Assembly (NCBI GenBank): GCA_031213475.1
Contig: JARUPZ010000025.1
Span: forward strand, 2,616,077-2,680,076
Source: Nereocystis luetkeana
Lineage: Eukaryota; Sar; Phaeophyceae; Laminariales; Laminariaceae
Length of the DNA: 64,000 nucleotides
Direction: 5' to 3'
The notes under the pieces are model-generated. The model made no database searches, was not told the DNA's origin, and was given only the letters and a program-made list of their open reading frames with translations. Shown piece by piece: positions 46,499-60,189 of this stretch; the stretch's first letter is position 1, and the number at the start of each line of letters is the position of its first letter. A program made the position numbers and the translations under genes.

Positions 46499-49400
46499 CT
46501 TCACGGATACGGAAGCGACATGTTTTTCGAAAGAGAGAATTACGACGAGGGCACGCCCGACGAGAGTGGGGGGGGGGGGGGGGGGGCGGTGATAAGGGGA
46601 GGAGAGGGCTGGGATAGGTTAAGGCCAAGGGAAGCAGGGGAGGCACGATGTGTGATCGGGTAGGCGGGGGGGGCGGGGGAGGGGGGGGGGGCGATGGGGG
46701 CGTACTTCTCCGTTGCTCGCCATAGTCGTATGATCATAGACCCTCGCATCCTTACGATGCCGCGACGGAGCACGATGGGTTTTTCACCGACCAGGCAAAA
46801 CATTGCACCAGGGGGCCGCGGGTACTCGTTTGTTGCTCGTTTTAGTCGGACCATTGACCACGCATCCCCTTTTGAGACGGAGCACCGTTCGTACACCTGA
46901 TAGAGAACGCCTCCAACCGTTGGGCGTTCATTACGTTACATACATATGTTGCATAGAAACGTTTGCTAGCCGGGTCGGGTCGGCGGGAGGGGGTCCCAAT
47001 ATCATGCATGGCCGTAGTCGTATGGCCATAGACCCTCGCATCCCTACAATGCCGGGACGGAGTATGTCGGGTTTCCACCAACCAGGCAAACATTGCTTGC
47101 ACCCAGCGTGAAGCGCCGTGAGGTGTTCTGCGAGTCGCATGAAGGGTGAGCTGCATCCTACTAAGAACCGCTTGTGAGGCGGACTTGCACATGGATGACA
47201 GGTTCAACTAGTTGATTCAATTTCCGGTGGAGCCACAGCCAGGGACAGCAATGAGAGTACTATGTAACTGCCGGGTGGGAGCCATACCATAAACACTACG
47301 TGGTACGATCATTCCCACTTGTGCGGAGTAAAGGTTGTTTCCCTCGCACAAATGATCGAACAACAACCAGCAGTGGGCAACCGCAAAAAAAAAAAAAAAA
47401 AAACGGTACCCGGGTTGCCTAGCTCAAGTAGTGAGCGGCATGTTTTTTACAGTGTCGTTGCCAACCGACGCCAACCCAGCCTATACGGGGTCGTAAGATT
47501 TGTTGCTCACCCCGGTCGTTTGACCATTGACCACGTATCCTTTTCGAGGCGGAGCACCGTTCTTACTCCAAACAGAGACACCTCCGAAAATTAGGCGCTC
47601 ATTACGCTGTTTCAATATAGAAACGTTCTGCTATTAAAAATAGTCTTATCCCCTTCCTGTTTTTGGCCGCCTGTGGCCACCTTCTTTCTCCTAGGATGCA
47701 GCTGCTGTACAATGTACCAAACTCTTCCGTGTCATACTCGTCTATTTCCCTCGTCTCCTCTTCAAAGCAAATCCCGGTCCTCCTTGTACGTTTTACACCC
47801 TCCTACCATGTGAGTTTTACTCTCTATTGCGGGGGGGGGGGGGGGGGGGGGGAACAAAAAAATATTGAAATATTTTGTAGGAGCTGTTCGGTCGTATCGC
47901 GCGGATCTCCGACTCGAGATTTCCAATAGAAACAGACGCGTTCTACGATTAGAGAGGTATAGCACATTTCCCGCTCAAACACTTTCTGAATGGCGGGATT
48001 CCTTACCCCAAAATCGTCGGAACGTCGATCTTGTTTCGCAAAAAGGACGTTTTTCTATACATGGGCCGTGGGATTATTCATCGGGATGCTATTACGGGGG
48101 GCCATAGTTAACAGGACCAAATATTGTTAGTAAAAATGGTTAAATATATAGGTGTTCATGTATACCATAGGTCCTGTTAACTACGGTCCCCCGTAATATC
48201 AGATTTTTGCTGAAAGTCTGTTTTCGGGTGAGGTGTGGAGCTCCTCAAAAGTGGAGTCTCAGAGAAATTAGGGTGAACCCCTACCGCAGAACGCCTCTAG
48301 GATCTCCGGTTTCATTGAGCTGGAAAGGGGGCCCTAGATTTTAGAGGGGGCCCACTCCCTCCCTCCCTCCCTCCCTCCCCCGCACCTAGACGCGTGCTGC
48401 GGTAGGGCATGCCTTAATAGCACTTTTTTGCCTTGCAAGGTGCAAATATTTCTGACCTGCGGAGCTCCTTCGTCCATTTTAGTGCCGCAGTCCCGCTTCG
48501 GGGACAAATCAGTCAAATTCCAAGTAGTTTGTCCCCAAAACGGGACTGCGGCACTAAAAGGGATTAAGGGCACCGACAGCACTTAGGAACGGCTCAACAA
48601 GGCCTGCATCGTTCGAACAACAGACAGTAGCAAGGAACACTTACATTTGAGACACCTACAGTAGGTCACGGGCGCCCCTCTTCATATCTTCGTCAAGGGT
48701 CCGTGTTTGGGTGAGATAATTAAACATCTCAGAAAATTCTCAGAAATTTATCAGAAAATTCTCTCTTGACTGATAAGCCTCAGAAAAATCTCAGAAAATT
48801 CGGGTAATATATATATATATATATATATACCCCTGCGGGTACCACGCGTCTCCAGAGTAACACCCCCCTCCCTCCCACCCTTGCTACTCTTGGCTCCAGC
48901 CCCGCCTCACAAACCTCCATCGAAAACTTCTCGTGGACGCGGGAGCGGCCGTTTTTTCCCATTCGCTCGCCCAGCGACGGGTCCCGCGCCAGCCGGACGA
49001 TCGCCAAGCCGAACGCCTCCTCGGTCGCGTCGCATAGGAAGCCCGTTCTCCCATCGACGACCGTCTCGAGGGGACCACCTGCAGAAAAAAGAAAAAAAAA
49101 AAAAAAAAAAGACATACCCCCCCAAGCAAAGCAAAAACAAAGTCAGCTATAAATAAGTCCGTGTCAAAACTCCGCAAAAGGGGGGGCAAAAGAAGAGGAA
49201 AAAAAAACTCTCTGGAGGACGTGAAAACAAAGAAGGACCCCCCGTCCAAAACAAAAGCAAGAATATACCTGTCAAGAGATTCCCGCGGAGTGGGGGGGGG
49301 AGCGGGGGGGGGGGGCTGTATTTATTGTTTCGTCGTGCGTGGCCGTAGTTCGTATGACCGTAGACCCGTCGCATCCTTACACTGCCGGAACGGAGCACGT

Positions 49401-50671
49401 CGGGCAATTGTGACCGACGAGGCATGCAGACGTAGACCGATCGCTTGCACCGAGCGCCGGGCGAAACGTGGGGTGACTTTGGGTGCGTCGCATGAAGGGC
49501 ATGAATGTCATCCTCTACGGAGCACCGCGCGCTGTGAGGTGGCCTTTCTTCTCGTCCGTGACAAGCAAACAAAAAAAAATCCAAATGACTTAGGGAGGGG
49601 GGGGAGGGGGGGGGGGGGGGACAAAAAAACGAACCCCGATGCATGAGGCATGCATGCTACTTACACGGCAGAGATGCAAAGAGACGTGAAAATAAAAATA
49701 AGAACCCCGATGCATGACGCATAAATGCTCTACTTACCAAGTATACGGTACAGATGCGCCTGATTAATGGTAACAACATTTTCTGAGGCTCATCCTCGCT
49801 TGACCCCTTTTGTACTGCAGTCTCATTTTGGGGACAAAGGGACAATGGGGGACAAATTGCTCGGGATTTGAGTGGAGTATCCCCAAAACGGGGCTGCAGT
49901 CCTGAGCGGGTTAACCCCTTTAGAACCGCAGTCCCATTTTGGGGACAAACTACTTGAAGTTTGAGTGGTTTGTCCCCAAAACGGGACTGCGGTTCTAAAA
50001 GGGTTAAGGAGTTCCATGAATCGCCCCAAAACGGGCCTTGAAAAAAAACGCACACGCTTATCCCGGACGAAAACTCGTATGGCACGGCTATAAAACGAAA
50101 AAACGCCGAAAAAGCAAACTGCAATGGATTCAAACAAATATTGGTCAAACAAAAAATTACCGGGAAATAAAAACAAAAGTAGATCCAAACAATGTTGGGC
50201 GAAACGAAAATTACAGAAAAAAAAAAAACTAGTAGACTAAAATAAAACACTGTTGGTGAAACAAAAATGAACGAAAAACACACAAAACTAGATTCAAGCA
50301 ATATTGGCCAAACATAAATTACCGAAAATAAACAAACTACTGTAGGTTCAAACAATATTATATTGGCGACACATAAATTACCGAAAATAAACAAACTACT
50401 GTAGGTTCAAACAATATTGGCGAAACGAATATTGGCGAAAAAAAAGAAAAAAATCTACCTCGTTATTCCCCCCCCCCAAGTCAGACAATTTCCAGTAAAA
50501 ATGAATGTATCACCTCCATATCATAGCACCCCCCCCCCCCCCCCCCTGTAGCAAAAAGCCAGAAACTCGTGTCAAAACCCTTGCAGATTCCGACATCCGA
50601 GCGGTTTCTTGGGAGATGACCCCAGTAGTGCGAGGTCGACTACGACTACACAGGTGACCGGGACACCCCCC

Positions 50672-50702
<31 letters not shown>

Positions 50703-53700
50703 ACCCCCTCCCCCTCCCCCTCCCCCTCCTCTACGATCACCCGACTGCGGCCGTGCATGAGATCGAGTACTCGTACATCTCTCCCAATCGAGTGCATCCC
50801 CCCCCCCCCCCCGCCCCCCCCGCCCCCCCCGCCCCCGCTTGCACACTGTGGGCGCAGACAAGTCTGTGTAGAGATTGGACAAGGTGGCGAATCCCACAAG
50901 GCGTGGACAATCCTCTCTCGATTCGGCACAGCCAGCGCGGTGAGCTACATTGCTCAATGTCCCCGCGACCATTTACTCACGCCCCACCGGTAGCCCCGGT
51001 GATCTATTAACAGCAGCAATAGTGGCCTCGGACAACGCTCGCACTGTCCACTCGTAGTTCTCGAGTAGAGGGATTCGAAAAGCTCGGCATCGAGCACAGG
51101 CCCCACGGCAGCATCGACGTATACACAAGGAAGCTGGGCCGGGAGGAAGTTTTTCCCTCCCAAGACCGCAGTCACGTTTTGGGGACAACTTACTTAGAAT
51201 TGGAGTGCTTTGTCCCCAAAACGGGACTGCGGTTCTAAAAGGGTTGACCTGGAAAGCAAACATTCTGTCACGATAGGGCATGCCCTCAAATAGCAATGTT
51301 TGCCTTCTAAGGCAAATGCTCCTGACCGACGGGGCTCCTTAAGGGCGCCGACAGCACTGAGGAACTGCCGATTAAAAGGCATACTGGTATACCTCAACGC
51401 TGGAACACCACCGAAATTGCGCTCCACATAAAAAAAAATGGCGGTGTACCTTTCAATAATAGGCCACGAGCTTTTGCTTTTGTTCGTCGGACTGCGCTTT
51501 TTCCAGGTTTCTTGGGATCAGGGCTCGGGGTGGGGTATACAGCTCTTGTGCAAAAAGCAGGTGAGTGGAGCCCCAGAGACTTTAGGCGCTACCCCGACAG
51601 GGCAAACCGTACGCACCGCATCTCAGAAACGGTTGGATTGCACCCCTACGTATGTCGAATACAGTGCGTATCAACCATTATTGATTTGGACAAAAGATGA
51701 TATGGAAATATCAAACACTACTGGTATGTATTTTTTTATATTCAAACATGTCAAGGGGAGATCGCTATTACGGGGGGGCCATAGTTAATAGGACCCAATA
51801 TTGTCAGTAAAAATGGTTAAATAAATACCAGGTTAAGTTTTCATGTATACCACAGGTCCTATTGACTACGGTACACACCACTAATGTGCGTGCGAAATAC
51901 GACTATATGTCGTATCTATAAAAACTACCAGGGTAATAGGGAATAAACGAAGTACTGTATACATCATACACACAACATCCCACAGACTATTGCGGGGGGG
52001 CATAGTTAATAGGACCAAACATTGTTATTACGGGGGGCCATAGTTAACAGGACCAAATATTGTCAGTAAAAATGGTTAAATATATAGGTGTTCATGTATA
52101 CCATAGGTCCTGTTGACTACGGTCCCCCGTAAATACTAAAAATGGTTAAATATAGAGGTTTTTATTTATACCGTAGGTCCTAGTATGGCCCCCCGTAATA
52201 CTCGTGGGATGTTTTTAAAATCAGAAATCCTACGTCTCGCCGAAGCAAAAGACGGGATGAAAAAAAGCAGACCAAAAACGAGAGAAAAAAAAGGACAAAA
52301 ACAAAAAAGACACAAGAGACGAAACCCTCACCGGAGCTCACTGCCACCACCGGCGCCCCGGAGCACATAGCCTCGACCGGAACGATCCCGAAGTGCTCGT
52401 GGGAAGGGGTGTAGAGCACACAAGCCGCTTGCCGTAACAACTGTGATCGTTCCTCTATATGTAGCCAATAAGGAATACCAGGTACCAGGTAAGCAATAAG
52501 CCAACGTACGGGGAGGGGTCGGGAGAAGAAGACAGGAAAGGGGGGGGGCGGGGGGGGGGGGGGGGGGGGGGGGGGGGGTCGGCAGGGGTCGGGTTGACGG
52601 AAGGGGGGGTACTTATGTGTTTCTTGCCTAGGCAATGTATGCATCGACCACGCAGCCCTTTCGAGACGGAGGCGGGGGAGGGGGGGGGGGGGGGGGCTGA
52701 GATGGGGTGTGGTAAGGTAGGTTGGGGGCGTAATAGGGTGGGGTAAGGGAAAGGGGGAAGGCGGCGAGGGAACCCGAAAAAGCAAAAGAGAGCAGAGCAG
52801 AGCGAAAAAGAGCGAAGCCCTCACTGAAAAATACGACCGGCTTTGTAAACGTACACCGCGAATCAGCCGAAAGTCCACATTCAACCGTGTCTTGCGTACT
52901 GTATCTAGTACAGGTCCACCCCGGGGGACGCGTGCTTTAGGCCATGAAGGATTTTATCGGCTCCCGCCCGGCCACATGAGGTAGATCATACAGATCATAC
53001 AGATCATACAGATCATACAGATCATACAGATCATGCAGATCAGGAACTATCTGCCCTGACAGATCTGAATCATGAGCTGAGAATGATCTGTAGATGATCT
53101 GTGGATGATCTGTCTGGAAAGTGTGATATTATTGTCTGTGACATTTTCACTGCTTTCCACCAGCCCAGACAGCTGACGACAGATACGTGTACAGACAGGT
53201 ACATAGCGCGAATTCCCAGCCAGAGACCGAAAGAGCTAACCAATATGATGCCGACCTATTTCCGCGCTAAAAGTGGAGGCGATGTGCCGTAGTGTCGGCG
53301 CGGGGGGGGGGGGGGGGGAGCGCCCGCCTTGTAACCTCAAGGGAGTATCAGAATTACGGAAGGGAGAGGGAGGAGGCTGAAGACATCAGCGGAAAAACAG
53401 ATAGAGAGATGGAAAAAACAAAAGCAAAAAAACACGAGCAAAAAAAACAAAAACTACACGAAGAGCATTCCCAACGACGAAAAAACAGATGGAGGGATGG
53501 AAAAAAAAAAAAACTAAAAAAAACTAAAAACAAAAACCTACACGAAGAGCATTCCCAACGACACGCACTATATACACCCTGCCCGTCCTACTCCCAGATC
53601 GCCGGAGTTATGCGGAACCCCATCAACTCCCCCGAGCCCTGCACATCCCCTCCGTCCTGAACACCCCCCCTGCCTGGTCGGGGAAAACCCGACGTGCCCC

Positions 53701-55441
53701 GTCCCGGCATGGCAGGGGGGCGAGGTTCAATGGCTGTATGACCACGGCCATGCTTGATGCATTATATGAGTACACCCCCCCCCCCCCACTCCCAGTCTAC
53801 GGTCATACGCCTCTACAGCCATGCATGATAATGAGCACCTCCCCCCCCCCCACTCCCGGCTCACCATCGCCTACATTAGTCCGGAACTCCACCAGTTCCT
53901 CTAGGCCTTGCTCCGTCGCGCGCGCCTTGAGCTCCTTGAGGTGCTCAACGTTCTCCGACACTCTCTCGTCGTAGCCACCTGAACAAAAAAACAAGTGAAC
54001 GTCCCACTCGTCGGGCCAGAGGCGTGCTCGACAAAAAACAAAACACACACACACACACGCACGCAGAAAACGGCCTACACTCCTTCCCAGCGTCAACACC
54101 AAAAAACAGACCAGTGCGTTGGGATTCATGGACGACATTACGAAAAAAAAAAACGTTTTTTTTTTTCGCATGTTTTTTTTTTCCCTTGGTTTTTGTACGC
54201 CCCTCTCTCTGTCTGGCCTTCGACAACGGGACTGTGAGGTGTCGGTGTTTTTCTTCCGTGCACCCTTGAACGGAGAGAGATATACAGGTCACGATCTATC
54301 TGTGTCATACAGCTCCTGAACCCGCCGCTCCGAGATGTTTTGTGCAGGCCACGCTGCGAAAGAGGCGGCGGGGTCTTAGCGGAACCATTTCCTGAGTGAC
54401 GATCCGAAAATCGTCGGAATTTCATCCTGTTGCTGCCATTTGTTTTTCGTCGTATGTGTGCAATCTGACGCTCTGGGATGATATAATCCGGTAGCAAGTT
54501 ATACACCATTCCACCTGTTCCTCCTAAATCGGAGCTTCTTAAGGCGATGCGGGATGAGGCTCCGAAAAAAAAAAAAAAAAAAATGGTGCACTTCCATCTT
54601 ATCTACGGGGGACCATAGTTAATAGAACCAAATAGTGTTAGTAAAAATGATGAAATATATAGGTTTTTCTGTATACCATAGGTCCTATTAACTATGGTCC
54701 CCCGTACAAGCATGAAGTTATTGCTTTTTACCGATTCGACCTACTTTATTTAGGACAAAAAATGCCCCGTATGTACAGATCGCGCAGGTCACACGGCCTC
54801 CGCTATGCCCCGGCTGCGTGAGGAATAGATCACGCAGATCGGGAATCCATCTTCCTTGAGATGATCTAGGTCATGAACGAAGCGGGAGTCGATGGTCATT
54901 CCGACGTGTGAAGCACTCGGCGCGTAAAAGACGGTGAAGATGAAAAAAAAAAAAAAAAAAAAAAAAAATGGTGGGGGTGCGGGGGGGTCTGTGTACTCGA
55001 CATCATGCATGACCGTGGTCGTATGACCATAGACCCTCGCATCCCTACAATGCCGGGACCGAGCACGTCGGGTTTTCACCGACCAGATGACAGCTTCAAC
55101 AGCGGGGGGGGGGGGGGGGGGGGGGGAGCTCGGCCGTGCTAGCGCTGTGTCCAGGCGGGGCGTGTTGCACTCGTGCATTCTCAAGAATTATCATGGTTAA
55201 ATACGTGCTCGGCAGCGTAACAATCCACTTGTCCATTCTAGTTCTAGGATTCCGACCGATTCTTCAAAGGGTTCATATATAAACAGAACAAGGTTTGACG
55301 GTAGCAACGCCTTACCGTTGCCGCCGAGATAAAACGAGCGCTGGAAAACGATCCCATACCTCTGCGAACGGACTCGACTATATTTTTTACGGTACGGCGA
55401 TGATTCACCACAAGACCAACAACGACAACAACAACAGCGGC

Positions 55442-55508
<67 letters not shown>

Positions 55509-58500
55509 GCTCACCAGCAACAACAGCTCACCAGCAACGACAAGGCGCAGGCCCCTGCTGGAGGCCTCCGCTTTCCCCATCTCCTGCAAGGCCCATCCCA
55601 GAGCTCGCACGGCGAGCGCAAGGTTTTTCTTTCTCTCGAAGCGATTGAGGGAAACGATCGGACCTTTCATCGGGAGAGGAGGCAGGGAGGGGGGGGGGGC
55701 GGGCGGGGTACTTATCATTATGCATGGCAGTGGTCGTATGGCTAGACGACTTTTGCATCTGTACAATGCCGGGACGGAGCACGTCGGGTTTTCACCGACC
55801 AGGTAGACGTTGCTTGCTTGCACCAAGCCCGTAGCGGCGTGAGGTGTTGGGGGGGGGTCGCATGAAGGGTGAGCTGCATCCTACTAAGACGTGCTTTTAA
55901 GGCGGATTTCCCTGCATATGGATGACAGCGTCAATGGATTGATTTGATTTCTGGTGTCGCCACTTCCAGAGACAGCAATGGGTTTAGTATGTAACTGCTT
56001 CTTGGGTGCCTCGCCATAAACACACTACGTGATACGATCATCTCCCTTGTGCGGAGGGAAGGTTCTCCCCGCACAAACATGATGTAACTCGACCTCCAGC
56101 CGTGGTGACCGCCAAAAAAAAACATAATAAAAACGGTACTCTGGCTGTCTAGCTCAAGTAGCGGGAAGCGTGTTTTACAGCGCTGTCGCCAATCGACGCT
56201 AACCCAACCTATACAGATTTACACCAGGTATACTAAGCATAATATAGGTGGGGGCAGGGGGGGGGGGTGATAGTCACAACTACGCAAGCGAAATACACAC
56301 AAAAAGGAGAGGTTAACCCCTTTAGCACTGCAGTCCCGATTTGGGGGAAAACCACTCTAATTCCAAGTGTTTTGTCCCCAAAACGGGACTGCAGCACTAA
56401 AAGGGAAAAGCATCTTCACAAGTCTCAAAAGCGCGATCGAGATGTAAAATCACGACCATGGGGACGCTTAAGAACCATCCCCGGGTTTCAGACCTTGCTT
56501 TGCTTTCGGGACGCCGTAAGACCTTTCACCGAGGAAGGCGCTAGAACGGCGGCGCGGTGAACGGGCGGGGGGGGGGGGGGGCGTTAACTCAGTATCATGC
56601 ATGGGCGTACCGCAGTCCTACGACCGTAGACCCACGCACCCCTACAATGCCGTGGCAGAGCACGTCGGGTGTTTACCGATCATGCAGACATTGCTTGCTC
56701 GCATCGAGCGCGAAGCGGAACGAGAGATGTTCGCCGAGTCGCAGGAAGGGTGGGCTGCGTCCGACTATGAACGGATCGTAAATCGACCTTCCTTGTAAAT
56801 GGATGACAGGGGTCGATTTCATCGAGGGGGTGCGACAGTCAAGACTACCAGCACAACAGGGCGAGATTGAACGTGAGAGACCGTACGAGTTTACGTACGG
56901 CGATCGGGCGTGCTGGTGGTTAGATCAAACTACTGTACTCGCACCGTTTGTTTGTCTCGATAAGCGTGATCGACGTTTTTCCACGCGATTACAGGGGCTT
57001 TGGGTAGCCATTCCCGGGCTCCAGGTCTTGCTGTTTACCGCAAGATAAGGACTTTCAGAATGCAGGCGGTAGGAACGTTACACCGGCCGGCCAGACATAC
57101 CATGATCTACAGATAGATCATCATCCACAGATCATCTACAGATCCCGCCTGCCGTTGCGAAATGCTGTGCTGCTACATCTGTACAGCAGTACAGATCCAA
57201 CCCCCAGGAAAACATACCCTACGTTAGATCATACAGACGTTACGGCTCCCACGTAGCCACGTGAAGTAGATCACACAGATCATGCAGATGGTACAGATGA
57301 TACAGATGATACAGATCGTACAGATTGCACAGATCATACAGATCATACATATCACACGGATCGTGAGCTAACCTGCCCCGAAAGAACTAGATCATGAGCT
57401 GGGAATGATCTTTCAGATGATGTGTCCGAGGTGTGTAAAAATCAACCGGCTCCGTTCACGCCCCAAAACGCCACCAAGAGTAAGAGCTGTGGCTCGGCAG
57501 GGGTTCACGTGAACAAATACCCAAAGATGCACCTCGCATTCAACAGTCCTTCCTACAAGTATGAAGAAACCCTAACGAGTCTGATAGTAGACAGCAGGCG
57601 TCTCCAGGTAAACGGCTACCTGGTACCAGGGAGGGTATTCATATCAACCATGCTCGTAAATAACCGTTGACGTATAGCCCCCTTTTGAACGTACTACTGA
57701 TACGTACTCAGCCAAATAATATGAACCAGAACGCCTAATTCTCGCTACAACAACAAACTGCAGATTATTAGCGTATCGGTTCCCGATCTGTAAAAATCGT
57801 TTCCTCTGAAGCCTCCAAGATAGCGACCCACACAATGGGTTGGCATTCTTGTGTGAGCGCCCTGCGGCAGCGGTAAGGGGTAGGGATAAAAGCTGCGTCC
57901 CGTGCCACACGGCTCCTTGCATCAAACATAGAAACCGGGACGCTAACCAACTTGTATCCTCCACCCTCTCCCAAACACGCAGCGACCGTTCCCCTAATCG
58001 CCACATTTTGTTCGTTCAATATTCAGTTTTCTCGCGCCTGTGGACTCCCCGAGTGGTTGGTATAGTTAGGTCCAATCACAGCTCTTAAAAACAACCACTA
58101 CTGCACACATGGTTGATCACAAAAACCGCGATTTTCCTCACCCATTTGTCCCGGGGGGGGGGAATCGCCGGATCCCCGCTTGGCGTACGCCTCGACATTA
58201 GTAGGCGGGTACAAAACCCGCAGCCTCCTAGATTCCGATTGGGCGGGGCAATTAGTACTCTCTTCGGTGCCCCCAGCACCCCTCCGCAGTGATGCATCCT
58301 CGTCTGGAACTCCTGGTGTCCGATTGGGGAGGAGGAGGAGGGGGGGGGGGGGGGCAGGGAGATGAGGTAGTGAGGTTGGTTGGTTTGTCTTCTTTGGGTT
58401 AGTTTGGTTCGGTCGGTACTTGGTTGGCCTGGTTGGCTAGTTGCCTTCTTTGTTATTGGTCGGTCTGCTGGTGGGTTGGTCGGTCTGTTGGCCGGTTGCC

Positions 58501-60154
58501 TGGCTGTTCGTTGGTTCATGTTTTTTTTCCCGATTTTGTTCGGTTTGTTTGTTGGTGGATGGTTTGGTTTTGTTCCGTTTGTTCGTTGTTTGATTGTTTG
58601 GGGGGGTTGGTTGGTGGATTGATTGGTTAGATGGTTCACTCACCCTGGGCTGGCCTGTTGGTCGGTTGGTCAATTAGTCGGTTGGTCTCGTGGTTGGCTG
58701 ATGGGCTTTTGTTCCTGTTGTTCGGGCTGTTCGCTGGTCGATTGGTTGACTGGATGGTCGGTTATATGGCCTGGATTGGTGGCTGCTTGTTTTCATTAAT
58801 TGGTTGGTCACAAAAATCAGAACCCCATGATATGAAGCCAACACGCATACCAGTACGAGTACCAGGTACCTATCTGTAAGCTGTACGTAGACACCATATC
58901 CCGCTCTGAATACTAAGCTCCCCCGTCATGGTTGGGGGAAGAAACAAACAGCGGCGGCCTGGCCGCACACAGTGCGAACTTTTGCAAGCATCGGGCAGTC
59001 CATCTAGAGATAGACTGCACCGCGCGCGTCAAGAACTCGGGAGTCAAGAAATTTCAGGCTGAGAGTACTTTTTTTTTTCAAAATAAGAATTTGCAGCTAA
59101 GCGCCTGCCTTCAGCGAGGGATGCCACACTATATCCTACCATTAAGCGTAGCACTTGAGAGCCCACCCGTATGCTCAGCGTTGGCCCGACAATAAACCGC
59201 GAGCCTTAAAAGCCAAAATAGGAAATTCTAAACTACTGCCGTAGATCTTTGAGGACATGTATATACTATATAAAGTATGTTGGGTCATCACTTTTACATC
59301 CCAGCTTAACTCGTAGGAGGTTTTACCCTAGGCTAGGGGATCTTCCGGACCAGCCGTGGTCTCAGGTGTCGCCCTCCTCCCCCTCCCCCCCCGGCACGTG
59401 CCGTCAGTGTCATCGTCCACAGTGTTCAGCAATTCCCCCTGCTCGTCGATTTTCATCGGGCGTTGCTAAAAAACTCAATCTCACGCGCCTTCCACGAATC
59501 ATTTTTTAATGCAAGACGCGCTCTACGATAGATAGAGGGAGCACATTTCCTCTGAAATGTTTTCTGAACAACGGGGCTTCACAACCGAAAACCGTCGGAA
59601 TGCCAATCTTGTTTCGAAAAATGATGTGTTTGTATACTTGGGCCATGTGATTCATCATCGGGATGCAATTTGATTTTTGCTTGGAACACTTTTTTTCGGC
59701 TGAGCCCCCCCAAGTGAGAAGCCGCAGAAAAAAATGGGTGAACCTCTATCGTAGAACCCCTCGCAAGAAAAAGTCCTTCACGATGTATGCGCTCGGCGAG
59801 ACTCGAACCCACGAGATCGACCGTAGTAGGCACGCGGACCACCTACCAGTAAGCCACCGGGGACGCCGGCACATAAAGAACCCAGAGAGATATTCATGGT
59901 CTATTGATGGCTCAACTTTGCCGTCAAGCCGCCGGGAGGAAGAGGAACAATCTTCACGACCTACTGATAGAAGATGATCCCAGACCCGAGGGGGGTTGGA
60001 TCTGGACTGGACTCACCCCGCACGTCCTGTATGCGACATCGTAAAAGGAGCTTGCAACACAAAAGGGTGCGCTTGCTTTTCAGCGCTCGTTCTCTCAACA
60101 GCTGCGACAAGGAGACTAACAGAAGTCGAACACTATTGTTCCCTCTTCGGAAGC

Positions 60155-60189
<35 letters not shown>

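Noticed and set aside
52980..53045. CRISPR-like array
   Set aside because: Units are nine bases, directly adjacent and without spacers, in eukaryotic intron sequence.
55200..55400. Further ALG2 coding sequence in the open frame beyond the GTT repeat
   Set aside because: The next exon joins exactly at 55531 by splice site, phase and family sequence; this stretch is intron.
14752..56407. Recurrent peptides of the type [13 protein letters not shown] in many open frames
   Set aside because: They are translations of the MITE-P arm, appear on both strands and are not evidence of protein genes.
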